The notes under the pieces were generated by a model. It was not told the DNA's origin. It saw only the letters and a list, made by a program, of their open reading frames with translations, and searched no databases. The translations under genes were made by a program, and so were the position numbers. Of a stretch of DNA of 64,000 bases, positions 52,155 through 60,982 are shown piece by piece. Source of the stretch: Fusibacter sp. 3D3 (GTDB taxonomy: Bacteria; Bacillota; Clostridia; Peptostreptococcales; Acidaminobacteraceae); assembly GCF_001748365.1 (NCBI RefSeq), contig NZ_BDHH01000003.1, positions 13,807 through 77,806 of the forward strand, given 5' to 3'. Numbering within the stretch: position 1 is the stretch's first letter; the number at the start of each line of letters is the position of its first letter.

Positions 52155-53498
52155 ATGATCTTAAAAATACTTAAAAAAGACATAATCGTCCTCTTTTCTG
52201 AACGTAGAAATTTGATGATCTTTATCTTAATGCCCATTATCTTGACAACGATTTTAAGTTTTTCACTCAAGGGGAGTTTTGGTGAAAGTGGTAAGTTTGA
52301 TGCGATTAAAGTAGGTATTGTAAAAGCTTATGATAAAGAAGCCGAAGTCGCTTATTTTAAGACGAAAATATCAAGTTATGTGGACATAAATACAGTGATC
52401 CCCCAAGAAAATAATTTGGATTTTGAAAAAGTATTTTTTCAGGATTTTCTAGGAAATGATGGGGTTAAAACTATTATGACCAGTGTGGTTATGACAGATG
52501 AAGAAGCACAAAATGCGCTTTTGAAGGGTGAGATTGTGGCTGTTTTTTATTTGCCTAAAAATTTTATTTACGATCAACTCATTAATTTTACCATGCCTTA
52601 TCGGAATGAAATTCATATCAAAATGATTTCAGACCCTGATGCGCAATATGCATCGCAAATAGCGGAATCCGTTATGATGAGTTATTTTGATCTTATGAAC
52701 GAAAAAGTAATTCAAAAAAATGTCTTTATAGAAGTGGGTGCATCTTATTTGGATATCCAAACACTTTTGTCGCATATGGGAGATCTAATGGATCCCAATG
52801 GCGAAGGCACAATGGACCTGTACGGACGTGATAACTCAAACCAAAGTGGGATTCAATATGAAACCCTCAATGGGGATAAAGCAGTGGATAGCTTTACTTA
52901 CTATAGCATTGCCATGATGTCGATGTTCATACTTTATGCATCGGGTTATGTGGGGCGTGAACTTTTAAGAGAAAAGAAAATGCAAACGTTGAGTAGGGGA
53001 ACTGTGGCAGGGATCACTAAAGTTATGGTGCTCACCAGTAAGTTTTTAATGACCTTAATCTTATGCATGGTTCAGATGTCATTTCTCTTAATTTATGCCA
53101 AGTTAGTTCTAAAAGTGAATTGGGAGAGACCCTTAATGATGGCTGTAGGTATTTTCTTCAGTGCACTTGCGGTAAGTGGACTTGGTATTTTTATCAGTGC
53201 GATTACGTTGACTCAAGATTCCTATAAAGTTGCCAATATATTTGAAAATGTATTGATTCATATATTTGCTTTATTTGGCGGGAGCTATATTCCACTGGAA
53301 GTGTTGCCATCCGCTGTGGTCAAATTGAAATTCATCGCTCTAAACGGTGTGGTTCTGGATCTGTTTCTCAGTATTTACAAAGGTGTTGAGCTGGGTAAAC
53401 TCATATCGCAGCTTGGCTTATTAACGCTTATCAGCATCTGTTTTTCGGTGGTTGCAGTCTGGATTGTCATCAAGAAGGAGGCGCAGGATTATGCTTAA
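52155..53498 (+). CDS. ABC-2 type permease
   Basis: 447 residues. The N-terminal helix (about 20-40) is followed by a large extracytoplasmic domain (about 45-245) and a cluster of five or six helices (about 250-440). This is the YhgE/DrrB-like ABC-2 arrangement. It overlaps the next permease gene by 8 bp and lies 9 bp after the ATPase gene. Confidence 0.92.
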   Translation: MILKILKKDIIVLFSERRNLMIFILMPIILTTILSFSLKGSFGESGKFDAIKVGIVKAYDKEAEVAYFKTKISSYVDINTVIPQENNLDFEKVFFQDFLGNDGVKTIMTSVVMTDEEAQNALLKGEIVAVFYLPKNFIYDQLINFTMPYRNEIHIKMISDPDAQYASQIAESVMMSYFDLMNEKVIQKNVFIEVGASYLDIQTLLSHMGDLMDPNGEGTMDLYGRDNSNQSGIQYETLNGDKAVDSFTYYSIAMMSMFILYASGYVGRELLREKKMQTLSRGTVAGITKVMVLTSKFLMTLILCMVQMSFLLIYAKLVLKVNWERPLMMAVGIFFSALAVSGLGIFISAITLTQDSYKVANIFENVLIHIFALFGGSYIPLEVLPSAVVKLKFIALNGVVLDLFLSIYKGVELGKLISQLGLLTLISICFSVVAVWIVIKKEAQDYA

Positions 53499-54633
53499 AC
53501 TCAAATTAAGACTCCTAAAAGATAATACCACGTTGTATGTGATTATGATTTTAATGAGTCTGTTACTTGCAGGTGTCTTTGGAAACGCTTTTGGGGGCAA
53601 TAATAAAGGAACAATATTCATAGAAGATACGACAAAAAGTGTCCTAAATGCAGACTTAATTCATGATTTAGAAGGGGAAGGAAGCTTCAATATCAAGTTG
53701 GTGACTCATGAAGAGGGGCTTAAGCGCGTCTCGGGTAGAGAGGGGCTCATGCTCATACAGTTGAGCGATTCCCTTAAAATTTATGAACTCAAACCTACGC
53801 TGGAACGCTATCAAATCGTAAAAATATTACAAGATACCCGATCAGCTCAAAATGCTCTAGAGCAGTATTCAGAACAGATTTATCAGATCGTTTCAGAACA
53901 TTCAGATATAAAAGTGAATAAATCAGAATGGGTTCAAACCGTGAAAGCGAAGGTTAAAGCGTATGAAGAAAGCCAAGCTGTGTTCACTTTAGATCAGCAG
54001 GCCTTTGAAGCAGATCCCTTATCCCATTATGACCCCAAGATTCATTCGATGATAGGCATGACGCTGTTTTTCGTGACCTATTCATTGCTCTTTACAGTAG
54101 GGGACTATTTAGAGGATAGAAGACTTCATACATTAGATCGTATGATGGTATCTCCGATATCGAGATTTCAGATTTTGACAGCCAACGTTGTGCCCGCATT
54201 TTTGGTCGGTGCCTTTCAAATTGTAATTATGATTTTATGTGGCAAGTTTATATTTGGCATCCAGTGGGGGGAACAGGTAGGCTTGATTCTCGTCATAGGG
54301 ATAATGTACATTTTTACCATGACATCGCTAAGCTTTTTCATCGTAAGTCTTGTGAAGAATATGACTCAACTTGGGGCGATATCGCCCATCATACTGACGG
54401 GAATGGGGATGTTAGGCGGTTGCATGTGGCCACTTGAGATTATAAATTCAAAAATTTTGCTGTCGTTAGCTTCCTTAACGCCTCACAAATGGGCGATCAG
54501 TGGGATTGAATCGCTTATGATCACGGGCCATGTTTCAAAACAAATGGTTTCTTCACTTGGAATCTTGTTCTTAATGGGCTGTATTTATATGATTTTAGCG
54601 GTAAGAATGCTCAACTATAAAATAAGTGATTAA
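53491..54633 (+). CDS. ABC-2 type permease
   Basis: 380 residues from ATG 53491 (RBS AAGGAGG; the longer upstream frame lies inside the previous gene). It has the same topology: first helix at about 14-32, external domain to about 180, and six helices to the end, with the ABC-2 signature region around DYLEDRRLHTLDRMMVSPIS. It forms a heterodimeric exporter with the preceding permease. Confidence 0.92.
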   Translation: MLKLKLRLLKDNTTLYVIMILMSLLLAGVFGNAFGGNNKGTIFIEDTTKSVLNADLIHDLEGEGSFNIKLVTHEEGLKRVSGREGLMLIQLSDSLKIYELKPTLERYQIVKILQDTRSAQNALEQYSEQIYQIVSEHSDIKVNKSEWVQTVKAKVKAYEESQAVFTLDQQAFEADPLSHYDPKIHSMIGMTLFFVTYSLLFTVGDYLEDRRLHTLDRMMVSPISRFQILTANVVPAFLVGAFQIVIMILCGKFIFGIQWGEQVGLILVIGIMYIFTMTSLSFFIVSLVKNMTQLGAISPIILTGMGMLGGCMWPLEIINSKILLSLASLTPHKWAISGIESLMITGHVSKQMVSSLGILFLMGCIYMILAVRMLNYKISD

Positions 54634-54688
54634 ACGCTCTTAAATAACCGTATAAATAGAATACAAAGGTATTTAGGAGGTGCGGCTT

Positions 54689-55087
54689 ATGTTCGAATCT
54701 ATTGAAATCAAATCGAAAGAAAGAAATGAAATGATTGACATTATGGATACTATAAAAGAAACCGTGACAAAGAGTGGTGTTAGACATGGTATTATCGTCG
54801 TATACGTGCCACATTCCACTGCGGCGATCACTGTGAATAAGAACTATGATCCAGTGGTTGAAGACGATATTATGCATAGAATGAGTGAACTCGTTCCTAA
54901 AGATGGACATTATCAACATATCGAAGGCAATTCAGCTGCACATATTAAAGCCTCCATATTTGGAAGTTCTGTAACGTTGATTATCAATGATGGTCACATT
55001 GAACTCGGGATGTTTCAATCGGTATTCTTCTGTGAATTTGATGGACCACGTAAACGCAAGTATTTTATAAAGATCATTAAGGATTAG
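54689..55087 (+). CDS. YjbQ family protein (UPF0047)
   Basis: 132 residues. The conserved blocks are VPHSTAAITVNKNYDP, HIEGNSAAHIKASIFGSS and LGMFQSVFFCEFDGPRKR. The family is annotated as secondary thiamine-phosphate synthase from in vivo suppression in E. coli; the true role is uncertain. His and Glu residues could bind metal. ATG 54689 has AGGAGG 7-8 nt upstream. It is monocistronic. Confidence 0.9.
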   Translation: MFESIEIKSKERNEMIDIMDTIKETVTKSGVRHGIIVVYVPHSTAAITVNKNYDPVVEDDIMHRMSELVPKDGHYQHIEGNSAAHIKASIFGSSVTLIINDGHIELGMFQSVFFCEFDGPRKRKYFIKIIKD

Positions 55088-55127
55088 TTTGACACCCTAA
55101 TCCTGATATTTATTTCAATTGTAAACG

Positions 55128-55153
55128 GATCAGCCCAGTGCTGGTCTTTTTTT
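55128..55153 (+). terminator. rho-independent terminator of YjbQ gene
   Basis: GATCAGC-CCAGT-GCTGGTC (one wobble) followed by seven T. Confidence 0.8.
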
Positions 55154-55155
55154 AT

Positions 55156-55361
55156 ATCATTAGTTTTCGTCCAGCTTAGAGGCAGGAATGTTCAGCCTGC
55201 TCTAAGCGGTTAGACGAGGACGTGTCCTGCAAAACAAAGTTTTGACGGACAATGATTAATATCATTAGTTTTCGTCCAGCTTAGAGGCAGGAATGTTCAA
55301 CCTGCTCTAAGCGGTTAGACGAGGACGTGTCCGGCAGAACAAAGTTTTGACGGACAATGAT
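55156..55361. repeat. tandem duplication of a structured 105-bp element
   Basis: Two copies (55156-55260 and 55261-about 55361) differ at only three positions. Each has an outer pairing ATCATT/AATGAT plus GTCC/GGAC, a 12-bp hairpin GCTTAGAG.CAGG/CCTGCTCTAAGC with one bulge, and a small CAAAAC-AAA-GTTTTG hairpin. In copy 2 the latter becomes CAGAAC, which still pairs through a G-T wobble. There is no coding capacity. It lies between the YjbQ terminator and the LevR promoter. Confidence 0.85.
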
Positions 55362-55406
55362 TTCAGTGCCACAAACGACGGATTCCGTGACAGCGTTGGC
55401 TTTACA

Positions 55407-55435
55407 TTGAATTTTGACGAAGGGTTAGGTATAAT
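55407..55435 (+). promoter_or_regulatory. promoter of LevR-type gene
   Basis: TTGAAT (55407-55412), a 17-bp spacer and TATAAT (55430-55435), about 48 bp before the start codon. Confidence 0.55.
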
Positions 55436-55483
55436 TGAGAAAAGTCAATCGCGGACCTTATAAGTAAAGGAAGTTAGTCCAAT

Positions 55484-58243
55484 ATGAAAAAAGTCGATCA
55501 AATCTATGATTATATGAAACAGCATCAGGATGGGGAAATCACGGCGTCCCAAATAGCAGAAATACTTGAACTGGATCGAACCAATGCCAGTCGATATCTC
55601 AACAAACTGTGTCAAGAGGGTCGTGTGATAAAACTTTCTGGACGTCCAGTGCGGTACGTATTGGCTGAAATGCGGACTTCACAATTGCCGACGGATCGGA
55701 GAGAATCTGCACAAAAGGAGCAAGAAGAAAGGCATTTGTATAATAGAGAGGTGTCCTCGCCAAAACCAGAGTATAATCTTTCGGAGAGAAAGTTTTCTCT
55801 TGATATGCTCATTGGTGCAAGCAAGAGCCTCAATGTGCCGATTCAGCAAGCGAAAGCGGCAATTCTGTATCCGCCTAGGGGTCTGCACACTTTGATTCTG
55901 GGCGAGACAGGCGTGGGTAAATCCATGTTCGCTGAGCTCATGTATCAGTTTGCAAAGGAAGCCCATATGCTCAGAGAGAATGCACCCTTTGTACGTTTTA
56001 ACTGTGCGGATTATGGTGAAAATCCTCAACTGCTCATGGCTCAAATCTTCGGTGTGAAGAAGGGGGCCTATACAGGCGCTGAAAAGGACCGTGATGGCCT
56101 CTTAAAGAAAGCAGATCAGGGGATTCTTTTTTTAGATGAAGTCCATAGGCTTTCAAATCAGGGGCAAGAGATGCTCTTTACTTTTATAGACAAAGGTCAG
56201 TTTAGCAGATTGGGCGACAGTGAAGAACGGCAGAGTGCAGAGGTCCAAATCATAGCGGCAACCACTGAAGAACCTGAATCCGTGCTGTTAAAAACATTTA
56301 CCCGACGGATTCCCATGACGATCAAGTTACCACCTCTAAAAGAGCGTGGTCTTAAAGATCGCTATAAACTTATAGAGACTTTTATAAAAGAAGAATCCAA
56401 ACGACTCTCCAAAAGTATTTACATCAATCGAAATGCGCTTGAGTCCATGTTGCTTTACGAATGTCCGAGCAATATAGGACAGCTTAAAAGCGACATTCAA
56501 TTGTCGTGCGCCAAGGCATTTTTAAATTTTAAATCACAGCGGAAAAATTATATTTTAATAGAACAATCCGATTTGCCACAACAGGTAAAAAAAGGGTCTA
56601 TGAAAATAAAAGAGCACCGTCAAAAACTTGAAAAATTACTCAAATATCAAGAGGATATCTATAAGTTTTACTATGATGAAGAAGATACCTATCTCAACGA
56701 AGGCTTACTTCGAGAACCCCATTTTTATGAAAGCATTGAAAACCGTCTTGAAGACCTCAGAGCTGAGGGCAAAACAGAAGAAGAAATTACTCAAATCATG
56801 AGTCTTGATATTGAACTGCATTTTCAAAAGTATATCGTGGAAATTCCAGAGCAATACAAAAAAGAAGAGATTGGCAAGGTGGTTGACAGCGAAATTGTGG
56901 ATATCACGGGTGAAATTTTAACTTATGCACAGGATAGACTCAATAAAGTTTATGATGAAAAAATATACTTTGGATTAGCACTTCATTTGCAAGGGAGTAT
57001 AGAAAGAATCAAGAGTCATCGCTCTATTTATCACCCTAAGCTCAACGTGATTAGAGTCAATTATCCAGATGAGTTTGTGGTGGCAATGGAAATTGCCAAG
57101 AGGATTGATCAAACTTTTGAAATCGAAACGCCCCTAGATGAGATTGGTTATCTTGCTATGTTTTTAGCTTCCAATCCCTATACGATGGAAGGTGAAATAG
57201 AAGATTTAGTGGGGGTTTTGCTCATCATGCATGGTAATTCCACAGCCACGAGTATGGCACAGGTTATCAATGATCTCGTTGGGACGGAACATTGCGAAGC
57301 GCTTGACATGCCACTGAGTATGCGACCAGAAGTGATGTATGACATGGCTAAAACAAAAGTCGAGAAGATCAATAAGGGCCGAGGTGTTTTGATCCTAGTG
57401 GACATGGGGTCACTTACAAGCTTTGGAGAGATGATTTATGAAGAGACAGGCATATTGACGAAGACACTGGATAAAGCAAGTACACCAACGGTTTTAGATG
57501 CCTGTAGAAAGGCGGTTTTGGGTAGGGACCTTATAGAAATTTATAATTCCTGCCTAGAGTTGAGCGGCAATGTCATTAAGGCGCGTAGGCATCCTAAGAA
57601 GCCCTTGATCATTACGGCTTGCTTTACTGGAGAGGGTGCAAGCGAAAAATTAAGGCAGATTATTGAAGATCGCCTTGAGCTTGATGCGGTCTATCAGATC
57701 ATCAGTCTCAATTTAATGGATAGACGCGAATTTGTCAGTATGGTTGATTTTTATAAAGATGCTTATGATGTGCTGGCGATCGTGGGGACTGTTGAGATTG
57801 AGGTGGATGGGATTCCCTATATTTCTGCAGTGGATTTGCTTTCGGGTGTTGGGATAGAGGTTTTAAGAGAGATCATAGAGCGAGAAGATTTATTCTATAA
57901 GATTGAACAATCCCTAGGTGCACATATTAAATCGGTAAACAGTACGACTCTACTGAGTCGGGTAAGGCATTTTATCGAGCGTACGGAGAAAGTCCTGAAG
58001 GTCAATATTGATCAAGATGTAAAAGTGGGTATCGCCCTACACCTTAGTTTCTTAGTGGATAATTTGGTCCAGAAAATCGTGTCTAAACCTAAAACAGAAC
58101 TCGATGAGTTTATGTCTCAATACTCACTTGAAATGGAGCTTATCCACAATGAATTGATATCACTTGAGCAAAACTATGAAATTCGGTTTTCCACAAGTGA
58201 TCAGACTTATATTTTAAAGATGTTTTTGGCGAATAGTGAGTGA
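55484..58243 (+). CDS. LevR-type sigma-54 activator with PRD and PTS EIIA domains
   Basis: 919 residues. Order: winged helix (1-60; ITASQIAEILELDRTNASRY), AAA+ domain (about 105-340) with Walker A GETGVGKS, the sigma-54 contact loop GAYTGA (about 193; usually GAFTGA) and Walker B ILFLDE, then PRD1 (about 455-560), a mannose-type EIIA domain (LLIMHGNSTATS with the phospho-His near 581), an EIIB-like segment, and PRD2 (about 815-915; VGIALHLSFLVDNL). Such proteins activate sigma-54 promoters of mannose-class PTS operons under phosphorylation control. No PTS genes or -24/-12 promoter are visible nearby, so its target is elsewhere or lost. Confidence 0.93.
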   Translation: MKKVDQIYDYMKQHQDGEITASQIAEILELDRTNASRYLNKLCQEGRVIKLSGRPVRYVLAEMRTSQLPTDRRESAQKEQEERHLYNREVSSPKPEYNLSERKFSLDMLIGASKSLNVPIQQAKAAILYPPRGLHTLILGETGVGKSMFAELMYQFAKEAHMLRENAPFVRFNCADYGENPQLLMAQIFGVKKGAYTGAEKDRDGLLKKADQGILFLDEVHRLSNQGQEMLFTFIDKGQFSRLGDSEERQSAEVQIIAATTEEPESVLLKTFTRRIPMTIKLPPLKERGLKDRYKLIETFIKEESKRLSKSIYINRNALESMLLYECPSNIGQLKSDIQLSCAKAFLNFKSQRKNYILIEQSDLPQQVKKGSMKIKEHRQKLEKLLKYQEDIYKFYYDEEDTYLNEGLLREPHFYESIENRLEDLRAEGKTEEEITQIMSLDIELHFQKYIVEIPEQYKKEEIGKVVDSEIVDITGEILTYAQDRLNKVYDEKIYFGLALHLQGSIERIKSHRSIYHPKLNVIRVNYPDEFVVAMEIAKRIDQTFEIETPLDEIGYLAMFLASNPYTMEGEIEDLVGVLLIMHGNSTATSMAQVINDLVGTEHCEALDMPLSMRPEVMYDMAKTKVEKINKGRGVLILVDMGSLTSFGEMIYEETGILTKTLDKASTPTVLDACRKAVLGRDLIEIYNSCLELSGNVIKARRHPKKPLIITACFTGEGASEKLRQIIEDRLELDAVYQIISLNLMDRREFVSMVDFYKDAYDVLAIVGTVEIEVDGIPYISAVDLLSGVGIEVLREIIEREDLFYKIEQSLGAHIKSVNSTTLLSRVRHFIERTEKVLKVNIDQDVKVGIALHLSFLVDNLVQKIVSKPKTELDEFMSQYSLEMELIHNELISLEQNYEIRFSTSDQTYILKMFLANSE

Positions 58244-58415
58244 AGTGGTGGTTGTCCCACCCTAATATTACACTCAAAGGGATAGAGTCCTCGGCGGGGG
58301 CTGGGGATATGTTGATGTGAAACGTATCATAAGTAATCCCAAAAGTGAGTGGGATGGATGAATGTTAACTCTTTTGTAGCCTAGTTTATGTTGATGGTTT
58401 TAAATATACAATGGG

Positions 58416-58446
58416 ATCGACCGCATTCGAACGCGGTCGATTTTTT
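58416..58446 (+). terminator. rho-independent terminator
   Basis: ATCGACCGC and GCGGTCGAT, 8-nt loop, then a T run. The stem carries the same TCGACC/GGTCGA half-sites as the operators 80-140 bp downstream, so it may also bind the same regulator. Confidence 0.75.
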
Positions 58447-58482
58447 ATGAATAGAGGAGAACAAAAAAGCTATTTACTGCTG

Positions 58483-58558
58483 TTGAAAGCTTTTAAAGAT
58501 ATGGTATAATGTAATTGACCGCGGTCGAAAAAATATTCGACCTTTGCGATGCGGTCGA
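58483..58558 (+). promoter_or_regulatory. promoter with two GACC/GGTC palindromes before AlbA gene
   Basis: TTGAAA (58483-58488), 16-bp spacer, TATAAT (58505-58510). The perfect palindrome GACCGCGGTC (58517-58526) covers the likely transcription start. A second pair, TCGACC (58537-58542) and GGTCGA (58553-58558), lies between it and the RBS. Two operators at these positions would repress efficiently. Confidence 0.7.
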
Positions 58559-58575
58559 TTTATGAGGTGATGATT

Positions 58576-59892
58576 ATGTTTGATATTTTAAGTATACTGA
58601 TGAATGGTGAAACTAAGTACCTCGAGTTTAAAGAAAAATACTCTAAAACGATATTAAAAACTGTATCTGCATTTTCAAATTATCATGATGGTAAAATCAT
58701 GATCGGTATTTCGGATGACGGCCACGTCATAGGGGTTGAAAAGCCTAATGAAGTACGGTTGAGTATTGAAAATACAATCGATGATAGTATTAAGCCAAGA
58801 CCTAATTATGAAATAGAAATGCTGGCTATTGAAAATAGAAATGTACTTGTTATTTCTATTTTTAAGGGTTATCAAACGCCATATGTTCTAGACCGGAAAG
58901 CTTACAAACGAGCAGATACTTCAACTGTAGAAATAGACAAACATGGATATGATGAACTCGTACTTCTAGGTAGAAATTTAGCCTATGAGGAACTTGAATA
59001 TATGGGGGAAAATCTAAAATTTAGAAATTTAGAAAGACTATTGGCAGATAAGCTTGGGATAGCAGAAGTTAACGAAGATATCCTTAAATCACTTGAACTT
59101 ATTCAAAAAGAAAAATACACAAATGCTGCAGCAATTGTTGCAGATTCAAACGCGTTCACAGACAGAGGAATGGACTTCATTTGTTATGGAGATCAATCTA
59201 TGATGACATTCAAGGATAGAATAAACTTGAAGTCTGTTTCAGTTATAGAAGAATTTGAAACCGCTATGTTATTCTATAAAAAGCATATTAATCAAGGTGA
59301 TAGGATAATGGGGGCATTCAGGGAGTCTTTTGAAGAAGTGCCAGAAGAAGCTTATAGAGAGGCGGTCGCAAACGCAATCATTCATAGGGATTATGGTAGA
59401 AGAGGGAATAATAGAGTTGAGATTTTTGAAGATCGAGTCGAGATAACTTCTATCGGCGGGTTACCCGTTGGAATTTCTAAAGAAGAATACTTAAATGGCA
59501 ATTTTTCAAATGCTAGAAATAGAATAATTGCAGATATATTTTTAAGATGCAAAATTATAGAGAAAATGGGAACTGGTGTTAGAAGAATAAAATATGTATA
59601 TAGTTCATTTAAACAAAGTCCTGAGTTCAAAGTGTTTGAGAATTCAATTCAGGTCATCCTTCCAAGATTAGATATGGCAGCAGAATTCAATACAAAGCAA
59701 GCCGATTTGACAATGGAAGAAGAGAAATTGCTTAATTATATTAAGTCTACAAAGGGAATAAGCCGCATAGATACTGAAAAATACATGGGTATCGGCAAAA
59801 CTAAAGCGACTAACTTGATAAATGGATTACTGGATAAAGATGTAGTTATCAAAATAGGTGTTGGCAAAAATACAAAGTATAAATGTAAATAG
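58576..59892 (+). CDS. AlbA/Schlafen-domain ATP-binding protein with winged helix
   Basis: 438 residues. The N-terminal AlbA_2 domain (about 8-125; ETKYLEFKEKYSKTILKTVS, GKIMIGISDDG) is followed by a linker, an HATPase_c_4/RecG-like domain (about 265-370; REAVANAIIHRDYGRRGNNR, MGTGVRRIKYVY) and a C-terminal winged helix (about 383-438). The class is annotated as putative transcription regulators or nucleases; some members occur in defence contexts. ATG 58576 with GAGGTGA is preferred because the earlier ATG 58549 overlaps the operator. The wHTH plus palindromic sites suggest autoregulation. Confidence 0.85.
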   Translation: MFDILSILMNGETKYLEFKEKYSKTILKTVSAFSNYHDGKIMIGISDDGHVIGVEKPNEVRLSIENTIDDSIKPRPNYEIEMLAIENRNVLVISIFKGYQTPYVLDRKAYKRADTSTVEIDKHGYDELVLLGRNLAYEELEYMGENLKFRNLERLLADKLGIAEVNEDILKSLELIQKEKYTNAAAIVADSNAFTDRGMDFICYGDQSMMTFKDRINLKSVSVIEEFETAMLFYKKHINQGDRIMGAFRESFEEVPEEAYREAVANAIIHRDYGRRGNNRVEIFEDRVEITSIGGLPVGISKEEYLNGNFSNARNRIIADIFLRCKIIEKMGTGVRRIKYVYSSFKQSPEFKVFENSIQVILPRLDMAAEFNTKQADLTMEEEKLLNYIKSTKGISRIDTEKYMGIGKTKATNLINGLLDKDVVIKIGVGKNTKYKCK

Positions 59893-60116
59893 TCCCTATT
59901 TCCACACTCACTGAAATGCGATCCCCAGAACGATACCACAAGTAATGAGCTGATCAAAAAACTTCGATATCTAGGTAAGATTATAAAAGTCGGAAATATG
60001 GGTCTGGAATCGGTTTCCAATATACGCCAAAATTTGACGAAATTACATTTGTAGTGTATAATAGGGGTAAGAATACTTTCGGTGACCAGTGTTCTGGAAC
60101 TTAATATTTGATTTTA
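59893..60116. other. intergenic, no supported gene
   Basis: A coding-like relic (about 59920-60053, NDTTSNELIKKLRYLGKIIK then VGNMGLESVSN) resembles the end of a wHTH protein and is not intact. A GGTGACC motif and a TATAAT at 60058 may form a promoter for the small genes that follow. Confidence 0.3.
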
Positions 60117-60144
60117 AAGCCACTTAATTTGAAGTGGCTTTTTT
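60117..60144 (+). terminator. rho-independent terminator
   Basis: AAGCCACTT-(6 nt)-AAGTGGCTT and a T run. Confidence 0.8.
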
Positions 60145-60212
60145 GCATTCAAACCTTTATATATGAAAACCGATAATGATGTGAGCGTTTGAAAATGAAA
60201 GTAGGTGAATTT

Positions 60213-60359
60213 ATGTGGGGAATAGTAGCGGTTCTAATTGTTTTATGGCTTCTTGGGGTCATAACTGCAAATACGATTGGAGGACTTATTCATATTCTTT
60301 TAGTAATTGCAATTATTGTGGTTTTATTAAGAGTAATCAGAGGCGATAGAATGCTTTAG
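60213..60359 (+). CDS. lmo0937-family small membrane protein
   Basis: 48 residues, almost entirely two hydrophobic helices: MWGIVAVLIVLWLLGVI and GGLIHILLVIAIIVVLLRVI, ending in RGDRML. The WLLG..GGLIH.LLVIA pattern is the DUF5670/lmo0937 signature, a widespread tiny protein often linked to stress. RBS AGGTGA 5 nt before ATG. It is followed by the YggT-family gene. Confidence 0.75.
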   Translation: MWGIVAVLIVLWLLGVITANTIGGLIHILLVIAIIVVLLRVIRGDRML

Positions 60360-60413
60360 CAAAAGACGTGGTTGAGAGGTTTAAAATAAATATTGACCAA
60401 ATTGGAGAAAAAA

Positions 60414-60818
60414 ATGGAAGAAAAATCAAGAGCATCAGAACTATTAGAAACGCAATTAGCAGACAGTGAACAAAAAGAGATCAAAAGAGTTGAAATCAAT
60501 AAGCATCTAGAAAAAAGATTAAAGCTTAAAAACACTGTTTGGTATATTTGCGGTATGTTGGAGGTTCTTTTTACTTTTAGACTTGTTTTCAAAGTCATAG
60601 GCGCTAATCCAACCAGTATTTTTGTACGTGTAATTTACAATGTCTCTGGTGCATTTCTAGCACCGTTCAATGGGATATTCAGAGCGGCTGTAAGCAATGG
60701 CGTCGAAACAAAGTCTGTATTGGAACCCATGATTATAATCGCAATGATCGTTTATGCAACGCTTGCCTACGGCATCGTCAGATTAATTGAAATTTATGAT
60801 CCTAAAAGGGTTCGATAG
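60414..60818 (+). CDS. YggT family membrane protein
   Basis: 134 residues from ATG 60414 (GGAG 6 nt upstream). A charged N-terminal helix (about 1-35) precedes a membrane segment (about 40-60), an amphipathic stretch with FLAPFNGIFR (YggT proteins have a similar L.P.r.i.P motif) and a last helix (about 100-125). The family is linked to ion homeostasis and division in other bacteria, without a defined reaction. Confidence 0.75.
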   Translation: MEEKSRASELLETQLADSEQKEIKRVEINKHLEKRLKLKNTVWYICGMLEVLFTFRLVFKVIGANPTSIFVRVIYNVSGAFLAPFNGIFRAAVSNGVETKSVLEPMIIIAMIVYATLAYGIVRLIEIYDPKRVR

Positions 60819-60877
60819 ACAGAACTGTCCAATGCGTGACGGCTATGTAAGTTTCTATAGCGTATTAAGAGTAAGCA

Positions 60878-60908
60878 AACAGTCTCAGAAATATGAGGCT
60901 GTTTTTTT
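60878..60908 (+). terminator. rho-independent terminator
   Basis: AACAGTCTCA and TGAGGCTGTT, followed by T residues. Confidence 0.8.
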
Positions 60909-60982
60909 TACCTTCTATTGATATGTGAGGCATGAATAAGGTAGAATAAGGGTAAAATAAAGATAAAAAAGGGGTATCTCCA

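Noticed and set aside
51210-54633. Bce-type antimicrobial-peptide resistance module linked to the two-component system
   Set aside because: The permeases are ABC-2 type, not FtsX-like, and the kinase is of the NarL group with several membrane helices, not BceS.
55156-55361. CRISPR or riboswitch
   Set aside because: Only two direct copies without spacers. The second copy ends about 45 bp before the promoter of the LevR gene, so it is not obviously in that gene's leader, and no known riboswitch core was recognised.
58244-58415. Sigma-54 (-24/-12) promoter near the LevR gene
   Set aside because: No TGGCAC-N5-TTGC match was found by reading this gap or the upstream one.
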